Of a DNA stretch of 64,000 bases, positions 54,008 to 63,611 are shown piece by piece. Numbering within the stretch: the stretch's first letter is position 1; each line of letters starts with the position of its first letter. This stretch comes from Steinernema hermaphroditum (Eukaryota; Nematoda; Chromadorea; Rhabditida; Steinernematidae), in NCBI GenBank assembly GCA_030435675.1, contig CM059622.1:2666001-2730000 (forward strand). Reading direction: 5' to 3'. Under the pieces are notes generated by a model. That model was not told the DNA's origin and searched no databases. It saw nothing but the letters and a program-made list of their open reading frames with translations. The translations under genes were made by a program, and so were the position numbers.

Positions 54008-54680
54008 ATGCTGCGTTTGTCGCCAAAAACATTAAAAGTAAGTCATGTTAAGAGCGTTTTCGCAATATCATGAGTGATTTGGTCTTAAACTATTTGATGC
54101 CACGGCTCTTAAATCATTTAGATATGCGACATTCTGTTCGCCTGTTTAACCCTTCTGTCCGCCGGCGTAATATTCGCTCTTGATGTGAGAAACACAGCCG
54201 TTTTCTGGCCTCGTTACGGGAACCACTCGCCCAATACAGTGATAGCCGCTTCGTCAGTTGCTGTGGCGCTCTTTATAGTCGTTGCTTATGCGTTTTCGTG
54301 GTTCGCCGTTGGTTTTCGCTATGGCCGTTTCATTACTTTCGCTGTGTGGGTAAGTTAATCGACGCTGTACAATTTGATACGGTAGTGCAATATTTAAGTT
54401 AACTGGAGTCGTGCTGATGGTTGTCAACGCCATTCTCATCGCTATTTGTAGGTTTACTGTATCTTGTTATACAAGAAAAAGACATATTTTAGACTGGAAA
54501 GCGCTGGCCCTTCTGTATCTTCTGGGTCCGTTTTGTCAGCTCATTGCTCTGGCTTATTTCGTCGTTACCCTGAACCAGAAACCGTTCCAGAATAAGGCAT
54601 CTCCTGCAAAGGATCTAGTCGACGTTTCGTACGAGAGCAGCTTTGAGGAAGAGGCAAAAAGCGATCAATTAAAGATATGA
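54008..54680 (+). CDS. T8: four-TM membrane protein (family T)
   Basis: Exons 54008-54037 (10 codons, MLRLSPKTLK), 54122-54349, 54399-54447 (49 bp) and 54493-54680 give 164 aa. TM segments: ICDILFACLTLLSAGVIFAL, IAASSVAVALFIVVAYAFSWF, LTGVVLMVVNAILIAI and ALALLYLLGPFCQLIALAYFVV. The tail is acidic (DVSYESSFEEEAKSDQLKI). The TM1-loop region (DVRNTAVFWPRYGNHSP) resembles T7 (VAAYWPQYRVKYRIGN), so T7 and T8 form a subgroup on the plus strand. Function unknown. Confidence 0.78.
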
Positions 54681-55287
54681 AAGTGTGTGCTATGGAACAA
54701 TGAAACTTGTTTTCGCTCGTTTGTACCGTATTACACTTCGCGTACTTCAATTGTACTCTATCTGTTTCTCTGAAGCACTTCCCCAAGTTCGCATGAGATA
54801 CCAGCCAATCTCCATCATCGAGAGGCCACTCTACCAAAATGTTTCTAGCAGTACTTTGGGGTCTCGATTGGGGTCCTTTTTGCTTGATTTTCTGCCGGTC
54901 CACCGCGGTGCCACCCTGCTCCGGTGCTGCTCCACCAACATTTGTAGTTAGCATTCGCGAACCGCACTGTTTCGCTAGCAGGCACGCATTCAAACATGAT
55001 TTTGTTTTTCCAAGGAACGACCGAAAACGAGTCGTTGGTCCAGGCTTGATGGGATTTTGGGCATCGAGCCCGGACTCGGTGTCGTTTGGATTTCGAACTC
55101 GATCAGCATCACTGGTCTAGACAGTATGTTCAAAAGTCTTTGGAAGGGTTGTGAAAAAAGGGCCTTTAAAAAAGGTCAAAATTCTTTAAAACGGGTCAAA
55201 AATCTTGGTCTCAGGTCCGTGTGTTACATACATGTCTGTGTGTTGGCTAATCGAATAGAGTAATGACAATCGCTATTTATTTGGAAA
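54681..55287. other. Intergenic, nothing recognised
   Basis: No supported gene. Near-identical direct repeats 'aaaa.ggtcaaaa' around 55170-55205 only. Confidence 0.35.
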
Positions 55288-56484
55288 TCACCAAATTTTA
55301 ATCCTTTTCTCAACGAATTCCTTGAACAGGGGCTTTTCGCAGGAACCATTTCGATCTGCAATCTCTCGGCTAGTCCGCTTCCTTGGCAAGGCGAAGTCAT
55401 CAAAGGCGGGCATGCTCCATTGTTTTGCAGCTTGCCCGATCCACTTTGTGTCCACAACAGGAATTGCCCTCCGATGAGCCTCGTGGATCTTTTGCGTTCC
55501 CCATTGACGTCCAATAACTACGGTAGTTTCAGAACTGACTCTGCCCTGAACGATAGCTCCGAAACGTCTCAAATGTTGATAGATGCTGGACCGCCGAGGG
55601 TCTTCTCCCTGTGGCACTATGCCCGAAAGAACAACTTTCACTCCGGCAAGTACTTCTCTACGCATTTCGGCGATGATGTCCTTCATGTCCGGGATTTCAC
55701 AGGTTTCTTCGTAGTGACTGTAGAACCTCTCGTGAGCGTCGATAAGAATGCGCTCCGTCATCTCAAGGAATCGATCATCATCTTGAGGGTTGTTCTCTGT
55801 TTGACCAGCTCCACGGTAATCAGCTACTAGAGGCTGTTTGACTCCAGGGGCGTTGATATCACCGACTTCTTTGAAGAACTTGTAGGGCTTGACGTGGACA
55901 AGATTGTCCATATCTTCCCACACATCCTTCCGATCGTCGATGATGGCTATCAGCTCTTCGCCACAGGGGAAAAGTAACTTCAGGTTCTCTGTCTTCTTGT
56001 GTTTGTGGATGAGCTCGTCTCTGGACAGGATTCGGTCGCCGAAATACTTCTTCTCGGGATCGATGTGGCTGACGATGACGTCGGCGTAGCTCCTCTCACC
56101 AAAGGTGACCACATGCATTTCATAGTACTGCGAAATATTCTCGAGGAACTCTTTGCAATGAGGTCGAATCTTCGTTGTGTAGCTCCAATTCCCGAGTTTG
56201 TAAGTGAAAATATCGTCTTGAGGGCATCCGTTGTAGGGATGATTAGTGGTGTGAATGACAGTCTGATCCAAATCGACAAGAAGGACCAACTTCTTGCGTC
56301 TCAGGAGGTTGCTCCTGTCTTTCATAGCCAGTTTGTTGGCAAGTCCGTCGAACACTTTAAGGTCTGGCATGCGGTGTCCCATCGAAGCTCGAAGCGAGGC
56401 TTCTTCCCGATCGCGTAAATCTTGTCCACATTCGGCACACATCTCTCGGATGACGATGTCATGAGCACAGCTGGATCGGGCCAT
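55288..56484 (-). CDS. Intronless FCP1-like CTD phosphatase with BRCT domain
   Basis: 398 aa from MARSSCAHD; an upstream in-frame Met (56571) is open but begins with an unrelated hydrophobic stretch. HAD-type phosphatase signature DLDQT (71-75) with both catalytic Asp, the GERSYADVI region, and IDDRKDVW (182-189) holding the second acidic pair. A BRCT domain spans about 279-366 (VVLSGIVPQGEDPRR...GTQKIHEAHRRAIPVVDTKWI). FCP1 dephosphorylates the RNA polymerase II C-terminal domain in the nucleus. Typical FCP1 is longer and multi-exon. This copy lacks introns, in a genome where similar-sized genes have several, so it is probably a retrocopy with possible germline use (inference). Both domains look intact. 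Confidence 0.87.
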   Translation of the reverse strand: MARSSCAHDIVIREMCAECGQDLRDREEASLRASMGHRMPDLKVFDGLANKLAMKDRSNLLRRKKLVLLVDLDQTVIHTTNHPYNGCPQDDIFTYKLGNWSYTTKIRPHCKEFLENISQYYEMHVVTFGERSYADVIVSHIDPEKKYFGDRILSRDELIHKHKKTENLKLLFPCGEELIAIIDDRKDVWEDMDNLVHVKPYKFFKEVGDINAPGVKQPLVADYRGAGQTENNPQDDDRFLEMTERILIDAHERFYSHYEETCEIPDMKDIIAEMRREVLAGVKVVLSGIVPQGEDPRRSSIYQHLRRFGAIVQGRVSSETTVVIGRQWGTQKIHEAHRRAIPVVDTKWIGQAAKQWSMPAFDDFALPRKRTSREIADRNGSCEKPLFKEFVEKRIKIW

Positions 56485-56882
56485 GTTTGAATGGAATACT
56501 TCTTCAATGTATGAAGTATTTGAACCGAATGTAGTCTTATATAAAACATAAGCGATGCATAAGATTAGCATCGCTTTGTGGATCTATCAAATGTGATGCA
56601 TATATTGCTTTCTTTTTTGGTCTATAATGTGTCGTTTAAATGCTAAAAACTCTGCCTTTAAATTCGTTGTTTATTCTTAATCATGATACTGCATGCTATT
56701 GTCTAGCGGAAGACCTATGAAGATAAGAAGTGACTCAGACCGCCATTAAGAGAGACCATCTGATAATCCGCCATGTGTGAAATCTGCTTTGCCGCAGCGC
56801 CATGTGCGAAGAGTGTGACTAGCCGATCCGTCCTCAGGTCTTCACTGCCAAGAATTGTTGTTTATTATACTTTTGCGTTTAG

Positions 56883-57030
56883 TCAGAACACGCGGCATTC
56901 GCGTCTTTCCTCGTCTTTCGCTGTGTCACAATAACACTCACCATCAGCGCAGTTGGCGCCAACATTTGGATAATCAACGCGCGGGAGACGGTCGTATTCA
57001 CAAGAGGTTTTCGTATTGATTTGCGCGTCA
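56883..57030 (+). pseudogene. Possible T-family exon fragment
   Basis: Bounded by 'gcgtttag' and a GT, it encodes FASFLVFRCVTITLTISAVGANIWIINARETVVFTRG, similar in pattern to the T8/T7 exon with TM1 (LTLLSAGVIFALDVRNTAVFWPRYG). No 49-bp exon follows before the next gene, so likely a remnant. Confidence 0.3.
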
Positions 57031-57438
57031 GTACGTGTTTGATCTTTCAACCTTCAATCTGCGGTGCTCGATAGCTACGTTTTAAATAACTATTATGACT
57101 ACTTCATTCCTTTCGGTGTAATATTTTGCAAGGATGTCCACTCCGTTCAGTTAACATTGCAGCCCCAGAAGTCGCTGGGGTCGCGAAGCGCTTCACATTG
57201 AGAGTTCTTACAATAAGAGTTACGGATGGAACCCTGTTGTTTTATGGTTTCCGGGTCAAGAAATTCTCGGTTGACGTCCTTCTGCTTTGCAGATGAAAAC
57301 TGCGACGGAGACGTTTTGTAATGTTTCATTTGTTTTATTGGTTAAAGGAGAAAGAAGAGAGAAATGCGATGCTAGAAATAAAAATCGACGCGCACCTGTC
57401 GTATTTATTTGTTAGTACGATAGGCAAATATTTCAGAC
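57031..57438. other. Intergenic, nothing recognised
   Basis: Upstream region of the 57.4 kb gene. A 60-codon minus ORF (57147-57329) has no domain. Confidence 0.35.
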
Positions 57439-58110
57439 ATGAATATCCCTTCTGGCATATCCATGGACATTCGAGACTTTCTCGCTCTCGCCCGAGAACG
57501 TCTTCAAGAATTTGGAATCGACCCCGATGAACTACTCGCTCAAAATAAACAGAGTGGAACTGTTGACACTAGCGGTAGTTCTGCACGTGGTTCCGGCCAT
57601 TCTGAGTCGTCGAGTCCTCTTATGAAGTGTGAAAACAACGCGAAAAGTAAGCCCGCCGATAAAATGAAGGCAAAAGCTTGGGCACAAGAGGCCAGTAATG
57701 GTAAGTTCTCCATCGATGTTATTTCACAACAAACGTCTGTTTTAGGTGTGACTTCTTCTCCGGAGTTTCCCACCAGGGAGCAGTTCGTCAATATGAGCAA
57801 AGCTCGTCTTCTCGAGCTCGGCGTTGATATGGATCTTGTCCACTCCTCCGAGCCGAGAAATTCCACCCACGGCGATCGTTCCTCCTTCGAAAAGGCTGGC
57901 CACAAAAACGATGATCTTCAAGCGGAGAAGCGTCTGAGAGATAGAATCGCTCTCTTGGAGAAGGAGGTGCAAGCAGAGCGTCAGCTACATGACAGAACTA
58001 AGGTTGCTATGCACGACTTCGTTATGGCAAATTACACTATGCAGAAGTGTCTCCAGCTGATTTGTGATAGAGTGGGCCAGAAGAAGTTCGAGGAACTTAT
58101 TCGCGAATGA
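57439..58110 (+). CDS. Coiled-coil protein with an internal duplication
   Basis: Exons 57439-57700 and 57746-58110 (45-bp intron) give 208 aa. The N-terminal IRDFLALARERLQEFGIDPDELL recurs after a Ser-rich linker as REQFVNMSKARLLELGVDMDLV, so a roughly 22-residue helical module is duplicated. The C-terminal third is a predicted coiled coil (AEKRLRDRIALLEKEVQAERQ). The frame is also open through the intron, but the canonical GTAAGT...TTTTAG and its length favour splicing. No family recognised; a structural or adaptor role is possible. Confidence 0.68.
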   Translation: MNIPSGISMDIRDFLALARERLQEFGIDPDELLAQNKQSGTVDTSGSSARGSGHSESSSPLMKCENNAKSKPADKMKAKAWAQEASNGKFSIDVISQQTSVLGVTSSPEFPTREQFVNMSKARLLELGVDMDLVHSSEPRNSTHGDRSSFEKAGHKNDDLQAEKRLRDRIALLEKEVQAERQLHDRTKVAMHDFVMANYTMQKCLQLICDRVGQKKFEELIRE

Positions 58111-58384
58111 CTCCGCTGTTGTTACCGAGCCGTTTTTAAACTGTTAGTGTTGAACCAGTATATAAAAGTCTATCACGTTACACAAACATCCCTTATTAAG
58201 AGGATTTGGCTTCAAATCGTGCGGTCATGGCGTCTTCATGGGAAAGCACTATTCTTTTCGACGAACTGGTCGTTGTTTCGGGTTTCCATTCTGCACAATG
58301 TTCTTCCTGTTACAGCCGCTCTTAGCCAAAAAGCCGCTCTTACAGTCGCTCTTAGCTTCGCCTTGATCAGAACGAGTTTCAAGG

Positions 58385-58752
58385 ACTGAGTGCACTTGTG
58401 TCTGATATCTCGCTTCTGACAGCGGAACATCTTCTTCTCGGGGGGTTTGCGGTACCGCGGACGCTACGGGGCTCGTATCTTCTTCGGGGAGATGAGTCAA
58501 TGGTCCGGTAGCTGCGTCTTCGGTGGTGGTGGCGTCCTCAAAGTGTCGGCGACCTTCGGGATGACTTCTCACGTGGCCGGATTCTTGACGTCGGACATCT
58601 TGTTGTCAGCGGTGGTGGGACTACGGCTTCCGGGTGTCCCAATTCCCTCTGGAAGCCGGAAGACTCACACGTGTCACATGGCTTGCCATCAGACCGACCC
58701 GACACAGAGGGCGACCGGAGGGACCGGCCGCTCGCCACCGCGACACGAATGA
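58385..58752 (-). mobile_element. SINE-like repeat family A, copy 3 (truncated)
   Basis: The 5' portion of family A (head at about 58752) with the tail end missing; joined near 58385 to unrelated sequence. Close to the copies at 45340 and 63612. Confidence 0.65.
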
Positions 58753-59779
58753 GACTCCGCGCTGATCCATTCTGAGAAGTCATGGAAAATCGTAGCTTCC
58801 AATTTCCACTTGTAGCCTAAAGCCCCATCTGCCCAGCCTCTGCTTCATGACACTGTGTTGTGGGGAATCGTGTCGCTCGGGGAATCGTGTCGCTCTCAGG
58901 GTGTTCCATTCGAGACCATCCGCTTGGAGGAATCATGTCGCTACCAGGGTGATTTCGGAGGGGTTTTTTCTTCTCTTTTCTGTTTGTATATACGTCGTTT
59001 GCTTATTTAAGTAGCTGGGGTGTGCAAAGTGTGGAATGATGCGCGGCACTAACTGTGTACTCGGCATAAAGATAATACAATGTGGTGCATAATGATAGAC
59101 TCACCCCATTGATGTGCTATTTCTCATTATCTAGTGAATATTTTGAGAACCTTACAACTTGAAAGAGCATCTCAAAACACGTACATTCCTGGAAAATCTC
59201 GTGCTAAAAGTGCACTTACCAGTTTAGATAGGGCCTCAGATTGTTTCTGTCTGTAAATCGACCGGTGCATAATGATAGACTCGCCTACAGGAGTGGGCAG
59301 ATTTCAAAACTGTTAAATTTGTAACAGCACCAGGTGGCAGATCAAGGCAACTAAGAACTTGAAGATTTTAATTGAAAATCATTAATAAGATCAGAAAACA
59401 CCGTGAAACATCTTTTTCCCCATTGAGAATAACGTAGAAAGTGAAATAAGTTTAAACAATGTTGCTGGATTCAGTTCAAGTAAATGTGAAGCGAGAGAGA
59501 AGCGCTGCGGCCGACCGGTCAGCGGGAAAGAGATAAAAGCGGGCCGCGCGTGGTCTCAATGCTCAGTCTCGATTCAGAATCTGTTTGATTCAACAGGGAG
59601 ACGTCCTGTTCTTTATACGGCCTTGAAATTGCGCGAGTCACATTTCAGTCGATTTCGAAGATAGTCCAAAACCACCGCATATACAAAAAAATTACTCTCT
59701 TTTTATCGAGCTGTAATTAAATTGTAAGTAAAACATTTAACGGGAGACACTGGACTAAACCATGCCACTTAAAAAGTGA
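58753..59779. other. Intergenic with short direct repeats
   Basis: 'ggaatcgtgtcgct' occurs twice and a variant once (58863-58942). 'ggtgcataatgatagactc' occurs twice, about 170 bp apart (59093 and 59263). No gene recognised. Confidence 0.4.
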
Positions 59780-60772
59780 TCAATTCATATCGTCGATGAG
59801 ATCTTCTTCGCCTTCTGGCTCATCGTCCTCAAGAAGATCGTAGTCAGGTCCAAACGTCAGAGAAACGGATGACTGCCCATCATAAGGAGGGCTTATACAA
59901 CATCTAGCGATTGAGCCTATTCGTTCATGCTTGAGATAGTAGTAACGGCATTCCGCGCCCTCGTTCGCCTCCATATCGTCCTCCATCACCTGAGCGTATC
60001 CCTCCGAGTGGTCTGTATCTTCCGAATGGGTGTAATATCTCAATCGCAGTTCAAAATTTTCGTTTTCCTTCCAGTAGACAAAGAGCTCCTCGATGTGTGT
60101 CCAGTCCAGCAAGGAGTGCGTTGTACGACGCATTGTAAGATATCTCGGCCGCTGATTTTGGAGGCAGAACTTCTCAATGTAAGGGACGATCGACGCAGGC
60201 CAATCTCCATGCAGGTCCACTCCTTTCAGAAACTCGTGGTTGTCTATGTGATCCTTAAGAAAGTTGCATGCTGCCTCTCCTGTGTACTTGATGTCCAGAG
60301 TCGTGAAGTAGAGCTTTTTGTAGAGATGCTCGAGAATAGTATTCTGAAGATTAACAGCCGTTTCCAAAAGCGCTAGGCTGTTATGTTTTCCTGAAAGCAT
60401 GAAGTATGGCATCAAAACTTTGATCATCTCTCCAACGTCGGCCTCTTCGAACTTCAAGCCCTCATCCCAAATCAAATCCCAATCCGCTACTGTGTTGTTA
60501 TTCGTTTGATCGTAGATCGCGACGAAACGGACAAACCTACGTCCAATGGATTTGACATCGTCCATACCGATGACCTTGTGTTTGAGGGCGCACTGGACGA
60601 TTCCGTCCACTTGGCGAAACCAGACGTCGCCATAGTATCGATTCTGCTCATGAATCTCTGCAACTTTGTTCCATACTGGTGGATGGACGGATTCCTTCGT
60701 CAGGGATTCGAGCGTCTCCTCATCCAAGAGCTCGACAACGGCATCCACGAATTTGTAGGGAACACTGTCCAT
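59780..60772 (-). CDS. Nematode-type MDSVP hypothetical protein
   Basis: 330 aa in a single exon starting MDSVPYKFVDAVVELLDEETLESL, with an acidic C terminus (EDDEPEGEEDLIDDMN). The N-terminal 'M-D-x-V-P-x-x-F-x-D-x-V' pattern is one I associate with an expanded nematode family whose start resembles an F-box; the body (WNKVAEIHEQNRYYGDVWF, LHGDWP, FCLQNQRPRYLTM) would be the variable C-terminal domain. If so, it could be a substrate adaptor for SCF ubiquitin ligases, but the F-box match is weak by eye. The 140 bp upstream of the start are duplicated at 63474-63611. Confidence 0.7.
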   Translation of the reverse strand: MDSVPYKFVDAVVELLDEETLESLTKESVHPPVWNKVAEIHEQNRYYGDVWFRQVDGIVQCALKHKVIGMDDVKSIGRRFVRFVAIYDQTNNNTVADWDLIWDEGLKFEEADVGEMIKVLMPYFMLSGKHNSLALLETAVNLQNTILEHLYKKLYFTTLDIKYTGEAACNFLKDHIDNHEFLKGVDLHGDWPASIVPYIEKFCLQNQRPRYLTMRRTTHSLLDWTHIEELFVYWKENENFELRLRYYTHSEDTDHSEGYAQVMEDDMEANEGAECRYYYLKHERIGSIARCCISPPYDGQSSVSLTFGPDYDLLEDDEPEGEEDLIDDMN

Positions 60773-61111
60773 CGTTGAACTGACGATTGGTCATCCTCAT
60801 GTGCCTTTAAATGATCAGAGCGATTCTGATGCATCGCTATGTGCATTGATAGAAATCGCGTCGGGAAACCGAATCCACTTTCCATTTTGTGATGGACATT
60901 CTGCAGATTTCTGTGGCAGTAAACACTTCTAAGAACAACTCGTTTGAAGAGTTTTGTGACAGTCTTTTGAGCATCGTTTCGTAAATTTTTTGCGCAGAAT
61001 CGACAAAATGTAGTTATCACAGTGCGAACAGCGTATTCGAAATCGGAGGCTGACTCCGTTTGGGCGTGCCTCACAGAGTTCGGCACTGAAGTTCTTGATG
61101 ACTTAGAACTC

Positions 61112-61324
61112 TTATCTTGGATACCAGGTGAGAGCCGTCAGGACGGCGTAATACGCCGGGACGGACAAAGCAAGCAGCTTCAAGCGGCTGTTCATGCTGC
61201 CGCCTTCTGAGAACGCGTTGACCAGTTTGTTCCAGGCTCCGCAGAGATTGGGAACAACAATGATTGGGAGTGTGACAGATAGGGATCGCCCAAAACGAAC
61301 CATTAAGCACAACCAAATATACAT
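61112..61324 (-). CDS. Hypothetical small membrane protein
   Basis: Up to 70 aa, likely starting at MVRFGRSLSV (61303). Two hydrophobic stretches (LSVTLPIIVVPNLCGAW and LLALSVPAYYAVLTALTW). A GT after ALTW (donor-like 'cctg/gtatcc') could lead to another exon (acceptor 'acttcag' at about 61090). Not recognised. Confidence 0.3.
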   Translation of the reverse strand: MYIWLCLMVRFGRSLSVTLPIIVVPNLCGAWNKLVNAFSEGGSMNSRLKLLALSVPAYYAVLTALTWYPR

Positions 61325-61370
61325 TACATAGCTTTATACAAATATCACAGTTAATATGAATGAATATCCT

Positions 61371-62448
61371 TTAGCAGCGCTCTTGTACTTGCGGATTTCT
61401 AAGCCTTTCGGCTTCGTGGATGACGGTGAGCTGAATACCTCTTGCAAACCACGCGTACATCTTCTCGGAAGCGAGCAGGAGCTCAGAGCTATCAGGACGT
61501 TCGCTGGCAATCATGTCCATACAAGCAGAAATTACGAAACGCATCTGTAAAACTCTAATTTATCTTTGACATGGGGAGGATTGCCCTACTTGCTGAGAAT
61601 ACACATCAACCGGGAGTGGAGGATACTCGCAAAATTTGATTTTGCTGCAGAGGGACACGTAGTTCTTCTTGTCGGCATAGAACGGCGACTGTAGTGCGGC
61701 CAGTTCGTACATCATGCAGCCCAAGCTCCAGATATCCGATTTGAAGTCGTATGCGCACTCGTCAATTCTTTCTGGCGACATATAGTACGGCGTGCCGACA
61801 ATGGACATTGCGGCGTTTGTCTTCGCGCTGAAGATGCGACTTAGACCCAAGTCACCAAGTTTCACGGTGCCGTTGTTTGTCAAAAAGGCATTGGCGGGCT
61901 TGATATCTGAAATAGAATGCGTTTAAAAACAGCTATTCGGTGGGTGGAATACCTCTGTGCATTACACGCATGCCGTGCATGTAGTCAATTCCGCGCATTA
62001 TCTGGACAAAGTATGTCCAAATTTCAGATTCTCGTATCAGCTGCCTCCGCGCTTTATGTTGCTGAAGGAATTGGTTCTTTATAGTCAGTTCCCCACAACA
62101 ATCAACTCACATTGATAACATTCATCAGGTCGCCTTGATCGGCCAGTTCAAGGACGATGACAAGCATCCCGTTTTCGAGGAAGGATGAGTAGCAGCGGAT
62201 GATGTTTTCATGTTGCAGTGTTAAGAGGATATTCGTCTCCTTCAAACAGTCTTCTCGCACCTTCGGCTCGTGAATTTGGCACAGCTGTAATAATACCACA
62301 AAAATCAACGTCTTATCAACGAGATCCCTACATCGACCTTCTTCAAAGCGACAAAGTGGTTGCCTCGGCGATAAAACGCCCGGTAAACCGATGAGAAATT
62401 TCCGCTGCCGATGGACTCCTCGTTGCAGTACAGATTATGTGAAGCCAT
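61371..62448 (-). CDS. NEK6/7-like protein kinase
   Basis: Exons 62332-62448, 62111-62284, 61953-62061, 61590-61906 and 61371-61544 give 296 aa, the size of NEK6/NEK7. Glycine loop GSGNFSSV (14-21), catalytic Lys36 in VALKK, HRDIKPAN (132-139), DLG (152-154, the NEK version of DFG), and the activation segment SIVGTPYYMSPE with the regulatory Ser168. The APE-equivalent SPE, DIWSLGCMMYE and the C-terminal lobe (ERPDSSELL) are present, so it should be active. NEK6/7 (NEKL-3 in C. elegans) act in mitotic spindle function and, in worms, in endocytosis and moulting. The Arg before DIKP in HRD is contributed across an intron (AGA G/AT). The best-defined orthologue in this part of the window. Confidence 0.93.
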
Positions 62449-62709
62449 CTGGATGCTCTGAAATCACAAGTTGCTCATTAGTGGTTGTTTGACGCGGATG
62501 ATCAGCATGTCAGCATTGTCAGGTGAAGCAGAAATTAGCAGAAAGCAAAAATTACGAAACGCATATGTAAATCTGCGAGTTTCACAAAGTATCAAATAAA
62601 TATCCGAGTTTAGTAAACATAGAAATGTAAACATTTGAAACAAAGCAATCCCACAACATTTATTAACATTAAACAGCGGATTCCGCCGATTACACAATAG
62701 TGAAAAAAA

Positions 62710-63021
62710 TCAACGGTGGCGACGCGGTGTGCGCTCCATTCCGGACGCCAGTCCACTCATCGCAGCAAAGATTCGCCGTCTTCGATCCGGCCACTGAAGT
62801 CTGTTCATCTGATTAAAAATTTCACGGGCGCGCTGCTCTACAACAGGTGGGTGGAGTGCTCCTAAAATAAAAGAAATAAATACAATGCGGACTGAGAAAC
62901 ACAGCTTACGAATCATTTCGATGAACTCAGTACGACGCGGATTGTGCGAGTCATCGTTGATGCACAGAGCGTAAGCGATAACAATGCGGTCGTCGGCGCT
63001 GGCGAACACTCGTTGACTCAT
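62710..63021 (-). CDS. Hypothetical small basic protein
   Basis: Exons 62910-63021 and 62710-62861 (48-bp intron) give 87 aa: MSQRVFASADDRIVIAYALC, then a basic region rich in Arg (WPDRRRRIFAAM...ERTPRRHR). Clean splice sites and a non-repetitive sequence support a real gene. No domain recognised. Confidence 0.5.
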   Translation of the reverse strand: MSQRVFASADDRIVIAYALCINDDSHNPRRTEFIEMIRKLCFSVRIVFISFILGALHPPVVEQRAREIFNQMNRLQWPDRRRRIFAAMSGLASGMERTPRRHR

Positions 63022-63473
63022 TTTTTGAGAACGATAATCGGAGACCGGACACAAACAAAAGCGGGTGGGGAAAAGCGGCAACGCTGAATAATACCTAAAA
63101 CTTGGGCAATTAAATGTTTTATAAACACAACAACACGCAAGATAAATATCACAAACGCGTAATGATCACGGCACTTGCACGACGGTAACAAGGAAGTATC
63201 ACTACAGAGGGTCCGACATGACGCTGATTTTGTGATACTCAGTTAGGCCAGGCTGCAATCACTTCGTGGCGGGAGTCGCAATTTCGGTTCAGACTTTCAG
63301 GCCTGAAAAATCAAAACAAAACTGTTTTCGCAAATATGACCGGTCTTTTACAATGCTATATATCTTTCATGCATACAGTCAGGGGTGTTCACCACTCTTG
63401 CCTGTATTTGATCATTCTACGAACTCATTCAGAAGCATCTGCTTCGGATGCTGATAGAAGCATCCGAAGCAGA
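63022..63473. other. Intergenic, nothing recognised
   Basis: No supported gene. A short inverted repeat 'agcatccgaagcagatc / gatctgcttcggatgct'-like lies at 63433-63474. Confidence 0.35.
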
Positions 63474-63611
63474 TCGTTGAACTGACGATTGGTCATCCTC
63501 ATGTGACTTTAAATGATCAGAGCGATGCTGATGCATCGCTATGTGCATTGATAAGAATCGCGTCGAGAAACCGAGTCCACTTTCCATTTTGTGATGGACA
63601 TTCTGCAGATA
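63474..63611. repeat. Duplicated 5' flank of the MDSVP gene
   Basis: Matches about 60773-60910 ('gttgaactgacgattggtca...' to 'gatggacattctgcagat') with few differences, then stops abruptly at the family A SINE head. The coding part was not copied here. Confidence 0.75.
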
